A stretch of 64,000 nucleotides of DNA. Source: Atherinomorus stipes (lineage: Eukaryota > Chordata > Actinopteri > Atheriniformes > Atherinidae). Positions 11,044-21,754 of this stretch are shown here, in pieces. The stretch spans positions 333,011 through 397,010 of the forward strand of contig JALJCO010001026.1 in the NCBI GenBank assembly GCA_023101725.1, in the 5' to 3' direction. Under the pieces are notes generated by a model, which was not told the origin of the DNA, searched no databases, and was given only the letters and a program-made list of their open reading frames with translations. Position 1 is the first letter of the stretch, and every line of letters starts with the position of its first letter. A program made the position numbers and the translations under genes.

Positions 11044-11208
11044 CTGAGAGTTTCCAGTTTACAGTGTGGACTTTTCAGTCCATCAGACAGCTGCTTCACT
11101 CCTGGGTCGGAGATACTCAGGTCCAGTTGTGTCAGCCTGGAGGACTGGGAGCTGAGGACTGAGGACAGAGCTGAACATCCTTCGTGTGAGAGGAAACAGC
11201 TGCTCAGT
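11044..11208 (-). CDS. NLRC3-like gene, leucine-rich-repeat exon (short form)
   Basis: A 165-nt exon, with acceptor TTCAG before 11208 and donor GT at 11043-11042, encoding one LRR unit: [20 protein letters not shown], then [16 protein letters not shown], ending in CKLETLR. Compared with the 174-nt unit at 4332-4505 it lacks three codons (NLQ) in the loop before SGVKQL. The same deletion occurs in the exons at 12056-12220 and 26822-26986, so the three share a recent ancestor. In-frame and free of stops. Confidence 0.85.
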
Positions 11209-11764
11209 CTGAAGAGATCATTACAGAGAGAAAAACACAAATAATGAATTTGTTTATAAAAAATGTGGTGGCGGGGGTTTATTTGGGGTGAGTGGATTTT
11301 GGCCATGTATAATTCTTTTTTCTTTTTCTAGTTTTTGTTTAAATGCAATTAAATACAGTTGGTCAAACAATAATAGAGCTGGAGTTTACATTGTTAATTA
11401 ATATCTGTGTCTATTATTTCATTTCATCATTCACCAAAATCCATTTAAATCAAGAAACTGTTACAATTTCGGGACAATTTTTGTAATGCAATTAATCAAG
11501 ATTAAATAACTACAAAGCCTCTAATTAAGTAGACCAGTTTATATAAAGACAGAGAAGTTCAGACTCTTTAATCTAGAAAGACCTCTGGCTACATAGTTCA
11601 TTTTAAAACATGTAAACTTTTTTTTGACCCTGCTCCTTAAATGAATGGAAATCGAGAAATGTTATGAACCAGAATCGAAAGAAGGAATTGAACAGGACAA
11701 TTCAAATGAAGCCCAACCCTAGTCTTTATTCATGTTTCCATTTTTTTAATGTTTCATTTATTGA

Positions 11765-11935
11765 TTTTACTTTTCTGAAATCAACAACTTTGTTCAGTGG
11801 TGTGATGAACACAACCTAATTATCAGTACAAAAACCCCAAAGAGATGTTGTCGGACCCCCGGGCAGCAGGGAACCACTCCCCACTGTCTGTCCACAATAA
11901 GGCTGAGGCAGCTGGCCGCAAAGACAAAACTTATA
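11765..11935 (+). pseudogene. LINE reverse transcriptase fragment
   Basis: The plus frame reads [16 protein letters not shown], then after a one-base shift [13 protein letters not shown] and SPLSVHNK. This matches the segment after the YADD box in L2/CR1-like fish LINEs (WCxxHNLxINxxKTKEMVVDPR). Short and frameshifted, it lies between the duplicated LRR units. Confidence 0.6.
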
Positions 11936-12055
11936 AGTGGCATGAAAATGGATGGATTTGCAATATTTCTGAAAATGTTAGAAATTACTGCATCACAGAG
12001 ACTGTAGGAAACTGAAACAGTATAAAAACATGTGAGAGCAGCAGAGAAATCTGAC

Positions 12056-12220
12056 CTGAGAGTTTCCAGTTTACAGTGTGGACTCTTCAGTCCATCAGAC
12101 AGCTGCTTCACTCCTGAGTCGGAGATACTCAGGTCCAGTTGTGTCAGCCTGGAGGACTGGGAGCTGAGGACTGAGGACAGAGCTGAACATCCTTCATGTG
12201 AGAGGGAACAGCTGCTCAGT
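12056..12220 (-). CDS. NLRC3-like gene, leucine-rich-repeat exon (short form)
   Basis: A 165-nt exon with acceptor TTCAG before 12220 and donor GT at 12055-12054, phase 2 in and out. The peptide [20 protein letters not shown] and [16 protein letters not shown] matches the 26822-26986 exon and differs from the 11044-11208 exon at very few positions. It is one copy of the tandem duplication that includes flanking intron. Its role is one repeat of the sensing domain of the NLR receptor. Confidence 0.85.
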
Positions 12221-12578
12221 CTGAAGAGATAATTACAGAGAAAAAACACAAATAATGAATTTCTTTTTAATCAAAACATGTCATTGTGATGGCAGGGGTT
12301 TTCTTTAGGTATCCTGACCAAGTACCCTTTTATTAAAATTTCTTTTACTACTTTTTTTTATAGTTGAAATGCAATTAAATGCAATAAATAAATAAGCCAA
12401 ACAAAATCTCACATTTTTAGGGATTTAGCTCTTGTGGGCTGTTCTGGTGTGAGGAAAGAGCCCAAATGAAAAAACTGGACCGTGTAAAAAATGGGGGTTT
12501 CAGGCAAGTTTACATTTCACTCCAACACCAATAAACATGTTTTCACTAGAAAAATGCAATTTCCAGGTGATTACTCCT

Positions 12579-13094
12579 TTAAAGGTAGAGTCCGAAGTCC
12601 CCCCCACCGTTTCTGTTTGCAAACAGCAGGATTCAAACTGAGCCCCTCCCTCTCAGGCTAATGGCTGCCTCGTTGTTCAGCCTATTCAGCTTCAAGCCTT
12701 TTCTTCAGAGCTCAGGAGTGAGTAAAAGCCAAACCAATATTAACCCTGGTTTTCCAATGTGCACTATCTAAAGCTCTTACCTTTTCTTTGGTGCATCCAC
12801 CTTTTTTTCTCCTTTTTTTTTCACTTCGACAGTTCAAGTGACTAACGTCTGCTCCAATCACGAGCTAATTCCCACACAGCGTCATTGCCTTAGCTCTGTC
12901 ATTGGCTGCCAATATAAACAGAAATCTCCACCCAGAGACGTCCTGATCAGACCAAAACAAAGCTAAAGAGCAAATTACAAACAGGGGGAGAGAGAGTTGC
13001 ATTCAAACTCGCGAGTAAAGGCCCAAAGGCACGGTTTGAGATGGATTTCACTTGCACAAGTCTAATGTTTATTTTCAGGGGACTCTACCTTTAA
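12579..13094. mobile_element. TTAA-flanked non-autonomous DNA element, perfect 15-bp ends
   Basis: The left end TTAAAGGTAGAGTCC (12579-12593) and right end GGACTCTACCTTTAA (13080-13094) are exact reverse complements including the TTAA. Length is 516 bp. No transposase is encoded. The TTAA target suggests mobilisation by a piggyBac- or Kolobok-type transposase. Its left TTAA is also the right end of another TTAA-family sequence (ATTACTCCTTTAA), so the two elements abut. 12310-12578 holds only that partial element. Confidence 0.7.
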
Positions 13095-13224
13095 GTACTT
13101 GTTAATTTCACATGAGTAAATATTTGGATGATTACTTTTTACTTGTACTTGAGTCATGTTTTTCTAGAGTAACAGTAATTTTACGTAAGTATTACTACTT
13201 TATCCACCTCTGTTCATGAGTAAA

Positions 13225-13560
13225 GGAAGAATCGAGCGGAAGACTGACAGACGGATCGGTGCTATGTCTACAGTGATGAAGACTGTATCGGTCTGTTGTG
13301 GTGAAGAAGGAGCTGAGCCAGAAGGAGAAGCTCTCAATTTACCTGCCGATCTACATTCCTACCCTCACCTAATGGTCATGAGCTGTGGGTAGTAACCAAA
13401 AGAACAAGATCACAAGTATGAGCGGTTGAAACAAGTTTCCTCTGCAGGGTGTCTGGACTCTCCATTAGAGATAGGGTGGGAATCCAGGAGGGGCTCAAAT
13501 TAGAGCCTCTGTTCCTCAAGAGGAGCTAGATGAGGTGGCTCATCTGGTTAGGATGCATCC
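13225..13560 (+). pseudogene. Rex3-like (RTE-clade) LINE 3' fragment
   Basis: Degraded sequence with the typical Rex3-like order: TGGTGAAGAAGGAGCTGAGC, TTTACCTGCCGATCTACATT, then AGATAGGGTGGGAA, GGAGGGGCTCAAATTAGAGC, and AGATGAGGTGGCTCATCTGG. It ends at about 13560, where the fold-back element region begins. No open frame. Confidence 0.65.
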
Positions 13561-13598
13561 CTGGCAGTCCCGGTGCCAGGACGTCATAACTGGTCAGA

Positions 13599-14382
13599 CA
13601 ATAGGGGATTATCACGCTTTCTGGAACTTTCCGGAGTCTAGGCGTTTCCTCTTCCGGGCCATTTCAACAATAGCTGAATCCAATGTCCCTGCTCTGTTCC
13701 ACTTTGTAAATTGGATAAACGCCAACCATACGTAAGTTTTCATGGATTCCCAACTGAAGTGATGCTAAGGAAGAAGTGGATCAAAGCAATTGATTCGCCG
13801 CAGAGAAGGGCAAAACTTTACAATAAAACAATGTAGCACGCTTGTTTGTAGCCAGCAGACTACAGACTACACAGCTGGTGTTAGCAGGCTATCGTTAGCC
13901 AGCTAGCGTTTGCTGAGGTGCCTAACTTTGTGCGGCTAAAAACACACAAGCATCTGAAAGCATCTCCTTTCTTGGCAGTCCCCAGTTGTTCTACTGGAAA
14001 TGGGAGGGTACAGACCCAATTTTCAGATGCTTGTGTGTCTTAAGATGCACAAAGTTAGGCACGTCAGCAAACGCTAGCCTGCTAACGCTAGCCGGCTAAC
14101 GCTAGCTGTGTAGTCTGCATCATTGAAGTGCCGGCTACAAAAATGTGCTACCTTGCTTTATTATAAAGTTTGCCCCTTCACTCCGGCGAATCACTTCGAT
14201 CCACTTCTTCCTTAGTATCACGTCAGTCGGGAATCCATGAAAATTTAAGGAGGATTGGCGTTTATTCAATTTACGAAGTGGAACAGAACAGGGAGGGACA
14301 TTGAACTGGCCCGGAAGAGGAAGCGGCTAAATATTTCAAGTTCTGGAAACCGGAACACGGAAGCGTGATAATCGTCTATTGA
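13599..14382. mobile_element. Fold-back element, copy 1
   Basis: The left arm (13599 to about 13975) is the imperfect reverse complement of the right arm (about 14030-14382). CAATAGGGGATTATCACGC on the left pairs with GCGTGATAATCGTCTATTG on the right, and the GCTAGC-rich stretches near 13905 and 14090 pair inside. The central loop carries TTGGCAGTCCCCAGTTG. Non-coding. Long inverted arms with little between them define a fold-back element. Confidence 0.75.
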
Positions 14383-14749
14383 CAGCTGTGGGCGGACCCC
14401 ATTCATTAAGTGAATATGTTAATTTGGAACTGGAAAATTCCAGTAAAATTATTCAATATTAGACCATTATTGAAGCGCATGAGAACGCAATTAAGTGTAA
14501 TTAATTGCGTTAATTGCAATTAATGTAATTTTCCTGTGCTACCGAATAGAAAGAAAACATTTGCCAACTTAGAGTACAGAAGATATCAGCAATAATCCGG
14601 AAAATTTAATGGAAAAGAGAACCTTTCATTTAAGAATGTTTCATTGTACCTTCAGCAGTTTAACCAATCTGGGGTTGGAGTAAATGCACTAAAAATAAAA
14701 CTGACATGAAAAAAAAGGACTCATTTATTCATCATACCACTAATAACAT

Positions 14750-14880
14750 CAGGGTTGGGATAGCTGGAGTCTATCACAGCAGCATGCAAGTTGCAGATAC
14801 ACCTGGACAGGTTACAACCTACAAGTCCATCGTACGATCAACATGGAGACAAATGACCACTTTCACTCCTAGGGAAAAAT
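14750..14880 (+). repeat. Decayed copy of the 6462/8748 dispersed repeat
   Basis: GGGTTGGGATAGCTGGAGTC, ACACCTGGACAGGTTACA and ATGACCACTTTCACTCCTAG follow the order of the repeat at 8790-8910 with many substitutions. Confidence 0.45.
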
Positions 14881-14887
14881 TACTGAC

Positions 14888-15590
14888 CAATAGGGGATTA
14901 TCACGCTTACCGGAACTTCCCGGTATTTGGACACTTCCTCTTCCAGGCCACGTTAACAACAGCCGTTCCTGCTCTGTTATACTGTTTAAATCGGATAAAC
15001 TCCAAACACACTTAAGTTTTCATTCCAGACTGAAGTGATACTGGATCAAAAGCTGGATCAAAGCGATCGATTCGCCGCGGTGAAGGGCCGAACTTTATAA
15101 TAAAACACCGCTGTTTGTCACCGGTGGGGCACAACACCGCACGACACCGGCACTTCACAGCATGCTAGCATTAGCCAGCTAGCGTTTACTGATGTGCTTA
15201 ACATTGTGAGTCTTAAAACACACAAACATCTGAAAATCGGGTCTGTACCTGCCTGTTTCCAGTGGAACAACTGGGGACTGCCAAAAAAAGGAGACGCTTT
15301 CAGATGCTTGTGTGTTTTCAGCCGCACAAAGTTGGGCACGTCACCGAGCTGGCTAATGCTAGCCTGCCAACACGACTGTGCAGTCTGCCGGCTACAAACA
15401 AACATGTGTTGTTTTATTATAAAGTTCGGTCCTTCACCACGGCGAATCAGTCGTTTTTATCCACTTCTTCCTTAGCATCACTTCAGTCTGGAATGAAAAC
15501 TTGGCATTGGCGTTTATCCGATTTACAAAGTTTAACAGAGTAGTAGCTGGCGGACTACTGTTAGCAGGTTAGCATTAGCCAGCTTGATGA
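14888..15590. mobile_element. Fold-back element, copy 2
   Basis: Same family as copy 1: starts CAATAGGGGATTATCACGC and shares GATCGATTCGCCGCGG-like and AAAACACACAAACATCTG blocks. The right arm pairs with the left (TTTATCCGATTTACAAAG with TTTAAATCGGATAAACT) but stops near 15541, so the outer part of the right arm is missing. The loop (CAACTGGGGACTGCCA) is in the opposite orientation to the loop of copy 1. Confidence 0.7.
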
Positions 15591-15639
15591 CGTGCTTTGC
15601 AGAGGGCGGGACAGTGGTTTCTTTTTTTCTCCCCCCCCC

Positions 15640-15735
15640 CACCTGTCCCAATGTACATCTTTTACATTGTCTCTTTTCTGTATAGCACTTTGTGTGTCCA
15701 GTGGGTACTGTAAAGGGCTATATAAATAAACTTGA
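15640..15735 (+). repeat. LINE 3' tail with TTGATTTGA repeats
   Basis: GTAAAGGGCTATATAAATAA then ACTTGATTTGATTTGATTTG is the standard tail of several fish LINE families. The body of the element is missing. Confidence 0.55.
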
Positions 15736-15752
15736 TTTGATTTGATTTGATT

Positions 15753-17109
15753 TTAGCGTTTGCGGGTGATCTACAAAGATTACACGCGCAATCTGTAACA
15801 GGCGCAAAAAGCAGGAATTAAATGAGGATTTAGCGTGCGCTCTCCCTGCGCCACGGAAAGTTCAGAAGAGCATGTGGTAAACGCAAAATGAAATTCATCC
15901 TGATAGAGAGATGTTAGTTTCAGAGATATAATGAGGCAAATAAAAAACAGAATATAAGATAAATATGAAGAGTTCATTTGCAAAAATAGACATACACCAT
16001 TTAGAAAAAACGGAGTTAACTGCTTTTGCACATAAACTCTTCATTTACTTTTTGAATATTTTCAGCAAATCAAGCTCACATGAAGTAGAGGGTTTTAATG
16101 ATGTAAAATGGAGATAGGACGTTTGTACCCGACAGCAACAAAAGCAGTTAACTGTTTTTCCACAGTGATGTTTGTCTGTTTTTGCAAATGAACTCTTCAT
16201 ATAATAACTATAAATAAAAACAATGCAGCAGATTTCCCTGTGGGTCGTAAGAAGAGGCCAGTTTAAGGACATGGATAAGGACACGCTGGTAAAGATGATC
16301 TGATATTACGCACAGACTGCGCGCTCTTGGCACAATGCCAGGTGCAGGACCTGTGTAATTGCCCCCCACCCCACGCAAAACTCAGTAAAAAGTAGTATCA
16401 ATAGTTTGTGCGTAACTGGTTATTTTCACTGAGTTTTTTGTGGGGTGGGGGCCAACTTCACCCAGGAAAGCAACCTCAGAACAGCAGCAGTTGCTGGGGT
16501 GTGGAGGAGCAGGAGATGATTTTAATTTAAAAATATGTCATTGGCAAAAAGTAAAAGAAAATAAAAAGACATAAATAATGTCAGCTTTAACTACCATGAT
16601 GCTGCAGCTGCAGATGTTCTGGTTCATGTCTAGAATAACTCGTGTTAAACAGTGATGTTGATTGTTATTTAATTAAATATTGAAAACTTGACGTGTCGCC
16701 TGAACACCTCATGAGAAATGATTCTGACCCGATGTCTGCAGTCCTGTGTGCAGCATTCTTTCAGCCATCAGTGCGTAAAGCTGCCAACTATACCTGCTTT
16801 TCAGACGTGCTAAATTACACGCAATTTTTTGCGCCCGCTTTCCGTTAAACGGTTGATAGATCACATTGCGCGTGTTAAACTGAGGTTTTGCATAGTCTCC
16901 TCCCAGTATTTTGCGCCTTCTGGCAGAAACGGCCAGTTTGCATATTCATCTGCAGCAGATGCGCAAAATGGACAGTAGCGCTATTTTGCCCCTTGACAGG
17001 CGCAAACCTCCTTTTGCCCTGCTTTGTAAATCAGCTATGGCGGATTATTGCGTGCGTAATGAAGATAGTGCCTGTTTTAACAAGCGCAAACCTTTCGTAA
17101 ATCGGGCCC
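15753..17109. mobile_element. Non-autonomous DNA element, copy 1 (uninterrupted)
   Basis: It matches 37412-39512 in reverse complement. Ends are related inverted sequences: TGATCTACAAAGATTACACG at the left and, reading inward from the right, GGGCCCGATTTACGAAAGG. The interior has inverted blocks (GAAGAGTTCATTTGC near 15967 and GCAAATGAACTCTTC near 16184). No transposase. At about 16680 it has an intact TTTAATTAAATAAC that is occupied by another element in copy 2. Confidence 0.65.
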
Positions 17110-17445
17110 TAAGTGTAGTCCCAGACAGATAAAAGTCAGGGAAAGTTGACCATCTATCTTCTTTACTTCTTACAATCATGATCTTACTCTTTTTAGCATT
17201 GCATTTTATATCAAAGTCGGCACCATAGTGTGTACATATTCTCAGAAGATGTTGGAGGCCAGCACTACATGGACTAAAAATAACCAAATCGTCTGAATAC
17301 ATAAGATGATTAATCAATGAGTCACCCACCCTACAGCCTGTATCACATGCATTTAAAAACAAAGACAAATCATTCACATACATATGAAAGAGAAACAGGG
17401 ATAAAAGTCCACCCTGACGAACACCACTGGACACATGGAAGGGAG
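17110..17445 (-). pseudogene. LINE reverse transcriptase fragment
   Basis: A minus-strand frame from 17434 reads MSSGVRQGGLLSLFLFHMYV, then GDSLINHLMYSDDLVIFSPC. This is the RT palm with the RQGG box and a catalytic (Y/M)xDD box, here YSDD rather than the usual YADD, followed by CTHYGADFDIKCNAKKS. From family knowledge this fits a Jockey/CR1-superfamily fish LINE. Only about 110 codons remain. The right side of the preceding DNA element abuts it. Confidence 0.65.
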
Positions 17446-17459
17446 ATGTTACATTCCCC

Positions 17460-17840
17460 CATCTTATTCTGCGTTCAATTTACCTCGGAACTGGGAAGTG
17501 GGAACTGGGGGGTGATGTCACACCCGACCAACTTGCATTCCAGCTCACTGGTCTGAAAACTAGTTAGCAGCCTAGCAAAACAATGTGTTTGCTAAGGCTA
17601 TTGCTATTAGCCGTTGTTAGCACAGCTGGCGTTGTAGTTCACATATACCACAGGAAAAATGTGAATTACACGACACCAGCTTCCCCCCTACATCTACCAA
17701 TACTACGTGCACGACTGATTTAATGCAACAAAATATTATTAGGAAGTGTAAATAACTATAATATTACAGGAGCTTCTAAAACTGCTAACACAGGGTGCGG
17801 CCATCTTTAAATCTGAACTCGGAGCTGTGAAAGTTGAAAG
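17460..17840. repeat. Possible non-autonomous element with 'AACTGGGAAGT' end
   Basis: TGCGTTCAATTTACCTCGG, AACTGGGAAGTGGGAACTGG at the left and CTTTAAATCTGAACTCGG at the right resemble a common fish element end. Termini and class are uncertain. Confidence 0.3.
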
Positions 17841-17851
17841 CCTGTGAAAGC

Positions 17852-18380
17852 CTGTGGGGGCGGTGTTATGATCTGGGGTTGCTGCAGTTGGTCAGGTCTA
17901 GGTTCAGCAACAGTATGAGCTCAAAGAATGAGGTCAACTGAATACCTGAATATACTGAATGACCAGGTTATTCCATCAATGGACTTTTTCTTCCCTGATG
18001 GCACAGGCATATTCCAAGATGACAATGCCAGGATTCATCGGGCTCAAATTGTGAAAGACTGGTTCAGGGAGCATGACACATCATTTTCACACATGGATTG
18101 GCCACCACAGAGTCCAGACCTCAACCCAATTGAGAATCTTTGGGATGTGCTAGAGAGGGCTTTTCCCAGCGGTCAGACTCAACCATCATCAATGCAAGAT
18201 CTTGGTGAAAAATTTATGCAACACTGGATGGAAATAAATCTTTTGACATTGCAGAAGCTTATCGAACCAGTGTCACAGTGAATGCGTGCCATAATCAAAG
18301 CTAAAGGCGGTCCAACAAAGTAGTAGAGTGAATGACCTTTTTTTTTTTGGTGGCCACTTTTTTTTTGGCCAGGCAGTGTA
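17852..18380 (+). pseudogene. Tc1-like transposase C-terminal fragment with right terminal repeat
   Basis: The frame reads [20 protein letters not shown], then [20 protein letters not shown] and [20 protein letters not shown]. The DDN and the IENLWD glutamate are the second aspartate and the glutamate of the Tc1 DD34E triad. The first catalytic Asp and the DNA-binding domain are missing, so the fragment is inactive. It runs into a terminal sequence ending GGCCAGGCAGTGT, which also ends the minus-strand fragment at 43235. The frame is intact over about 117 codons, so the insertion is moderately young. Confidence 0.85.
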
Positions 18381-18858
18381 CTTGCTGTGGCCACAAGCGT
18401 TCACGCAAGCGGTCTGCATTGTCTGTGAATATACTTGCTGCAGCACATCGCGGCCAAAACGCTCCGGAATACCGGAGGCCACCGCTAGGAGGAGTACACA
18501 GCACCTGGACACTGAGAATGTGAAAAGGTCAATCTGCCAGTCAGGCTGTATTTCCGGGGCATACGTGACTGACCCAGGTGTATGTGGAAAGTGGACAACG
18601 TGGATATCTTCTTCAAGGAAGAAGAAACGATCATTTTACTTTTGCTGCTGTGAAAGAAAAAGAGGTCTCGTCACCAGCGGAGGTGGTATGTGCGGCCACT
18701 TAACAAAAGTTGCAGAGAAAGTCGCACGAGCACCTCTAGCGTTCAAGTCGATATTGCACCACGTGCACGTGGCACGTTACCTTGAGTCAACTCAAGCGAC
18801 CTAGTGCTGTAGGTAGAGGAGATGCAACGAGAGGAAAGGGAGGGGAAGGGAGGGTCGT
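18381..18858. other. Unassigned stretch
   Basis: Mixed-composition sequence with no recognisable protein. The 158-codon frame starting at 18328 overlaps the Tc1 terminal repeat and shows no family resemblance. Confidence 0.5.
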
Positions 18859-18984
18859 CGAGAGAACGAGAAACTGAGTTGATGAGGTGAGCGAGTATTT
18901 AAGGCTGCTCGGTGATTAGTGAGATTGGAGGCAGGTGTGGTTGAGGCGTGGTCCTGCTCCTGAACCTATGTTAATGAATTAACC
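18859..18984. repeat. Direct terminal repeat of the Ngaro-like element, left
   Basis: GTCGTCGAGAGAACGAGAAA to TTAATGAATTAACCTCAT, almost identical to 23453-23582 in the same orientation. Confidence 0.85.
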
Positions 18985-19189
18985 TCATTTCACTAGCAAG
19001 GACCACGCCACAACAAAAGGAGTGATGATGACGATGATGATGATGATAAAGGATTGATTGATTGATTGAAAGAAAGAATGAGATATGATGAGCCGGAGGA
19101 AGACCTAGTGTGGGGGTGTAGTCTTTCGATAGTGAGTCCGGCTTAGGGAACCCCCAAAATGACTGGCCAGAGCCAAGAAGTGAATGAGC

Positions 19190-19650
19190 TCTACGTATAT
19201 CTGAAAGGTTATTGCGAACGTTTGAACGATAGGCTTGCTAAGACCAGCATCTGAGCAACTAAATATTTTTGGTCTGATACATCGAATCTAGAGGCAGTGG
19301 TGGCTGCGCCGATGCAGAATGAATGGATGGAATAGTGTTCTGATTCTAAGCCGGACAGACGGACTTGACGGAAATGGTTGCTGAACCAGAATCTAGTAGC
19401 CAATTTCCTTTTCTCAGTGAAGAGCGGATCCAGAGGTGAGGCAGTTGATTGCAGTCCAAGTTGGAAGTAGTCTGGAACTGGTTCTTAAGGGCTGAGGTGT
19501 GAATACAATTCAAACAGATAAATGGGGAAGAGATTCCGAGTTGATCTGTTTTTCTTTTAAGCATGAATACGAGACAGTCAGGTGAGTAGCAGATGTCTGA
19601 GAGGCAGGGGTGAAAAGGAGTTGAAAATGGACGTTGTAGGTGCAAAATTC
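19190..19650 (-). pseudogene. Tyrosine recombinase C-terminal fragment (Ngaro/DIRS-like)
   Basis: Two overlapping minus-strand frames together read SDICYSPDCLVFMLKR and KTDQLGISSPF, then TRFWFSNHFRQV and IHSFCIGAATTASRFDVSDQ. The family pattern is HSFRIGAATTA, with the catalytic His and Arg of the H-x-x-R motif. Here the Arg is Cys (HSFC), and the downstream LGRWSS-like segment with the catalytic Tyr is garbled. A frameshift lies near 19390. From family knowledge this enzyme integrates DIRS/Ngaro elements. This copy cannot be active. Confidence 0.65.
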
Positions 19651-20289
19651 AGAGGATCATAGGATGCCAAAATTACTGCTTCCAAGGTCTGATCAATGGT
19701 AGAACAGTTTCCTGGTCGTAACGTGTTCATGCAGAGGTGGAGAAAGTCCAACGTGAGAGGAAGGTGTATCGTTGTCGGAGCTGACTCTCATTTTCGAAGT
19801 CTGTTTAAGAGCCTGGTGACATGACAATGAGTGAAAGATGGACACGAAGAGCCAAGCAAGAGCCGACAGAAGAATATACCGGAAAGGTAAGTGTGGATAG
19901 TGGAACAGAGAATTCTTTGGAAAGAGAAAATACAGGCGATGTAACTGTAAAGTGTGGTAATGTCAAACAAGCGAGTTAATAGACAGAATGATACGTTTTG
20001 AAACTGTTCCAGCCGGTGAGGTAGGCTGAGAGTATGCCTGGAGCGAGACTGTCAAGGATGGCTTTACTTGAGGCAACAGACAGTGAATTGTGATCTTACT
20101 GAAGATGGTTGGTGAATGGCGGGACTGGAGTCTGGTGTTGGTCTGATTCGGAGCGAATACTTGTTAAGAGGCTTGGAATGTAGGCAGCTCTGAGGAGGAA
20201 CTGATGCTATGCTGAGATCGAGACGAGTATGCGAATGGGCTGTATGATCGAAAGGGAACGGGAATGGCCTTGTAGGTGACATTGACTGC

Positions 20290-20650
20290 AGTGGAATCGT
20301 CAGAATGAATTAGGATTGACCTACAGGACCATTTATGACCCCAGAGAATGGCGGCTATAATGATGGGGTACTGCAGGTAAAGAGCACAACACTGAAGCTG
20401 AATCGAGAAGTTTGAAGTCGGAGTCAATGCGCATGGCATAAGCGAGATGACCCATGAGGGCTGCCGTTGTGTGCATTCATCCACCAGCACGTAGTTGGAG
20501 AGGAAACTCGAGATGTGCTTGACCTTTTCCAGAGGCAAGGAGGTCTGAAAGGAAAAGGAGTTGAGGGTGATCCCCAAAAAGAAAAGTAAGATGCCGGACC
20601 ACGAAGTCAGGAGACGGTCCCGGGAGCGGCATGCGAGACCCCGACAGCTG
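20290..20650 (-). pseudogene. RT end and RNase H fragment (Ngaro/DIRS-like)
   Basis: The minus frame reads FLGITLNSFSFQTSLPLEKV, then SFLSNYVLVDECTQRQ, and after a gap IIIAAILWGHKWSCRSILIH followed by SDDSTAVN. This follows the order in Ngaro/DIRS: FLGI-x-L-x-S, C(S/T)xRQ, then an RNase H strand WGxxWSGRxIxxxxDN. The expected RNase H D-N reads D-D here. No RT palm motif lies upstream, where the frame runs into Pro-rich sequence. Confidence 0.55.
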
Positions 20651-21754
20651 AGCAAAAGCGAAAGAAGGGTGCAATAACAGCACCAAGTCAACATAGTGAC
20701 CCACCAAAACCAGGAGACAGGAGCCACCGGGATGCAGGGCAGAGACAGGCGGCTGGATGGGTGGCATGGCGGTAGCCGGCTGCGAGACCCAGGACAGCCA
20801 GAAGCAATTTGCACAAAAAAAAGGGGCAGAAGCAGGGAGAGGGGCAGAGAGGGAACAAGGACGAAATAAGCCAGAACGAAAGGAGGAGAGGGCAGAAAAG
20901 CCAGAAAAGGCAGAAAGGGCTGGGGCCCCCGAAGAGGGCAGGAGGGGCACGGCTGTGGCCGCACCAGAACGCAAGAAGGAAAGGAAGAGGCTGCGGCGGA
21001 GCCGGCAGCCAAGAAAACACGAGGAATCGGAAGCTGAGAAGAAGCAAGAGCGGCCGTCGGTGGTGCCGGGACGGCCAGAGACGGAAGGGGGAAAGAAAGG
21101 AAGAAATGAGCAGAGAAGGCTCCATGAAAGACTGAGCAGAGGCGGAAGCGACACATTGGCGTGTCCCAGACGGGACAGGTGGAGGCTAATTGTGGGAGGG
21201 TGCCCCAGGCGATGGCCGGGGAGAACGGTGGAGCCGGGGAGAAAGGCAAGGCTGATACCCGTGGCAGCCCAGTCGGGCGTGTGGCTGAGGGATGTGCAGC
21301 GGAGAGTGCGAGCGACCGCCGTGACGGGGGCGTGAATAGACTGGGGAGAGCGACCGTTGAAGCGGCTGAGAGTTGGAGAGGCTGGCTCAACAGACGCACT
21401 GTGAATCGAGGCAGTGAGATCCAGAGTCCAGGAGACCGTGGTGGGAGACCGTGCCAAGGGTAGTGCATGGCAGACCGTGAGAGACTTCGGCGTGGAGGCG
21501 TGCCCTGGTTGGAGCAGGCAAAGGCCCAATAGGCTAGCAAGAGCCATCGCAGAACCGGTGGAGGGCCAGAGGAGACCAGCCGACAGAGGCGCCGCTGAGG
21601 CGGGGAGCGTGGCAAAAAGGCCGTCAGAGAGGCCCGGAGAGAGCGATGGAGCGAGCAGCCACCAGTCCTGGACTAAAGATGGCAGAGAGATGGCATGGGA
21701 CCCAGATAGAATCGGGAAGGTGGTGATCCGAGGGCTGTGCCGGCCGTGTCCGTG
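20651..21754 (-). other. GC-rich Pro/Ser-rich region (gag-like position)
   Basis: Long open frames exist on both strands (up to 643 codons on the minus strand) because A/T-rich stops are rare here. The minus frames are rich in Pro, Ser, Ala and Leu. None shows a known domain. By position this would be the gag-like part of the Ngaro-like element, but I cannot support a protein. Confidence 0.35.

Larger units (their letters stand above)
10925..12310. repeat. Tandem duplication of an LRR exon with flanking intron
   Basis: Two units of about 0.36 kb (about 10930-11290 and 11945-12310) match through the exon and on both sides: TTTCTGAAAATGTT and CATCACAGAGACTG below it, ACACAAATAATGAATTT above it. 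The spacer between them carries a LINE fragment. A third exon at 26.8 kb shares the lower flank. Confidence 0.7.
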
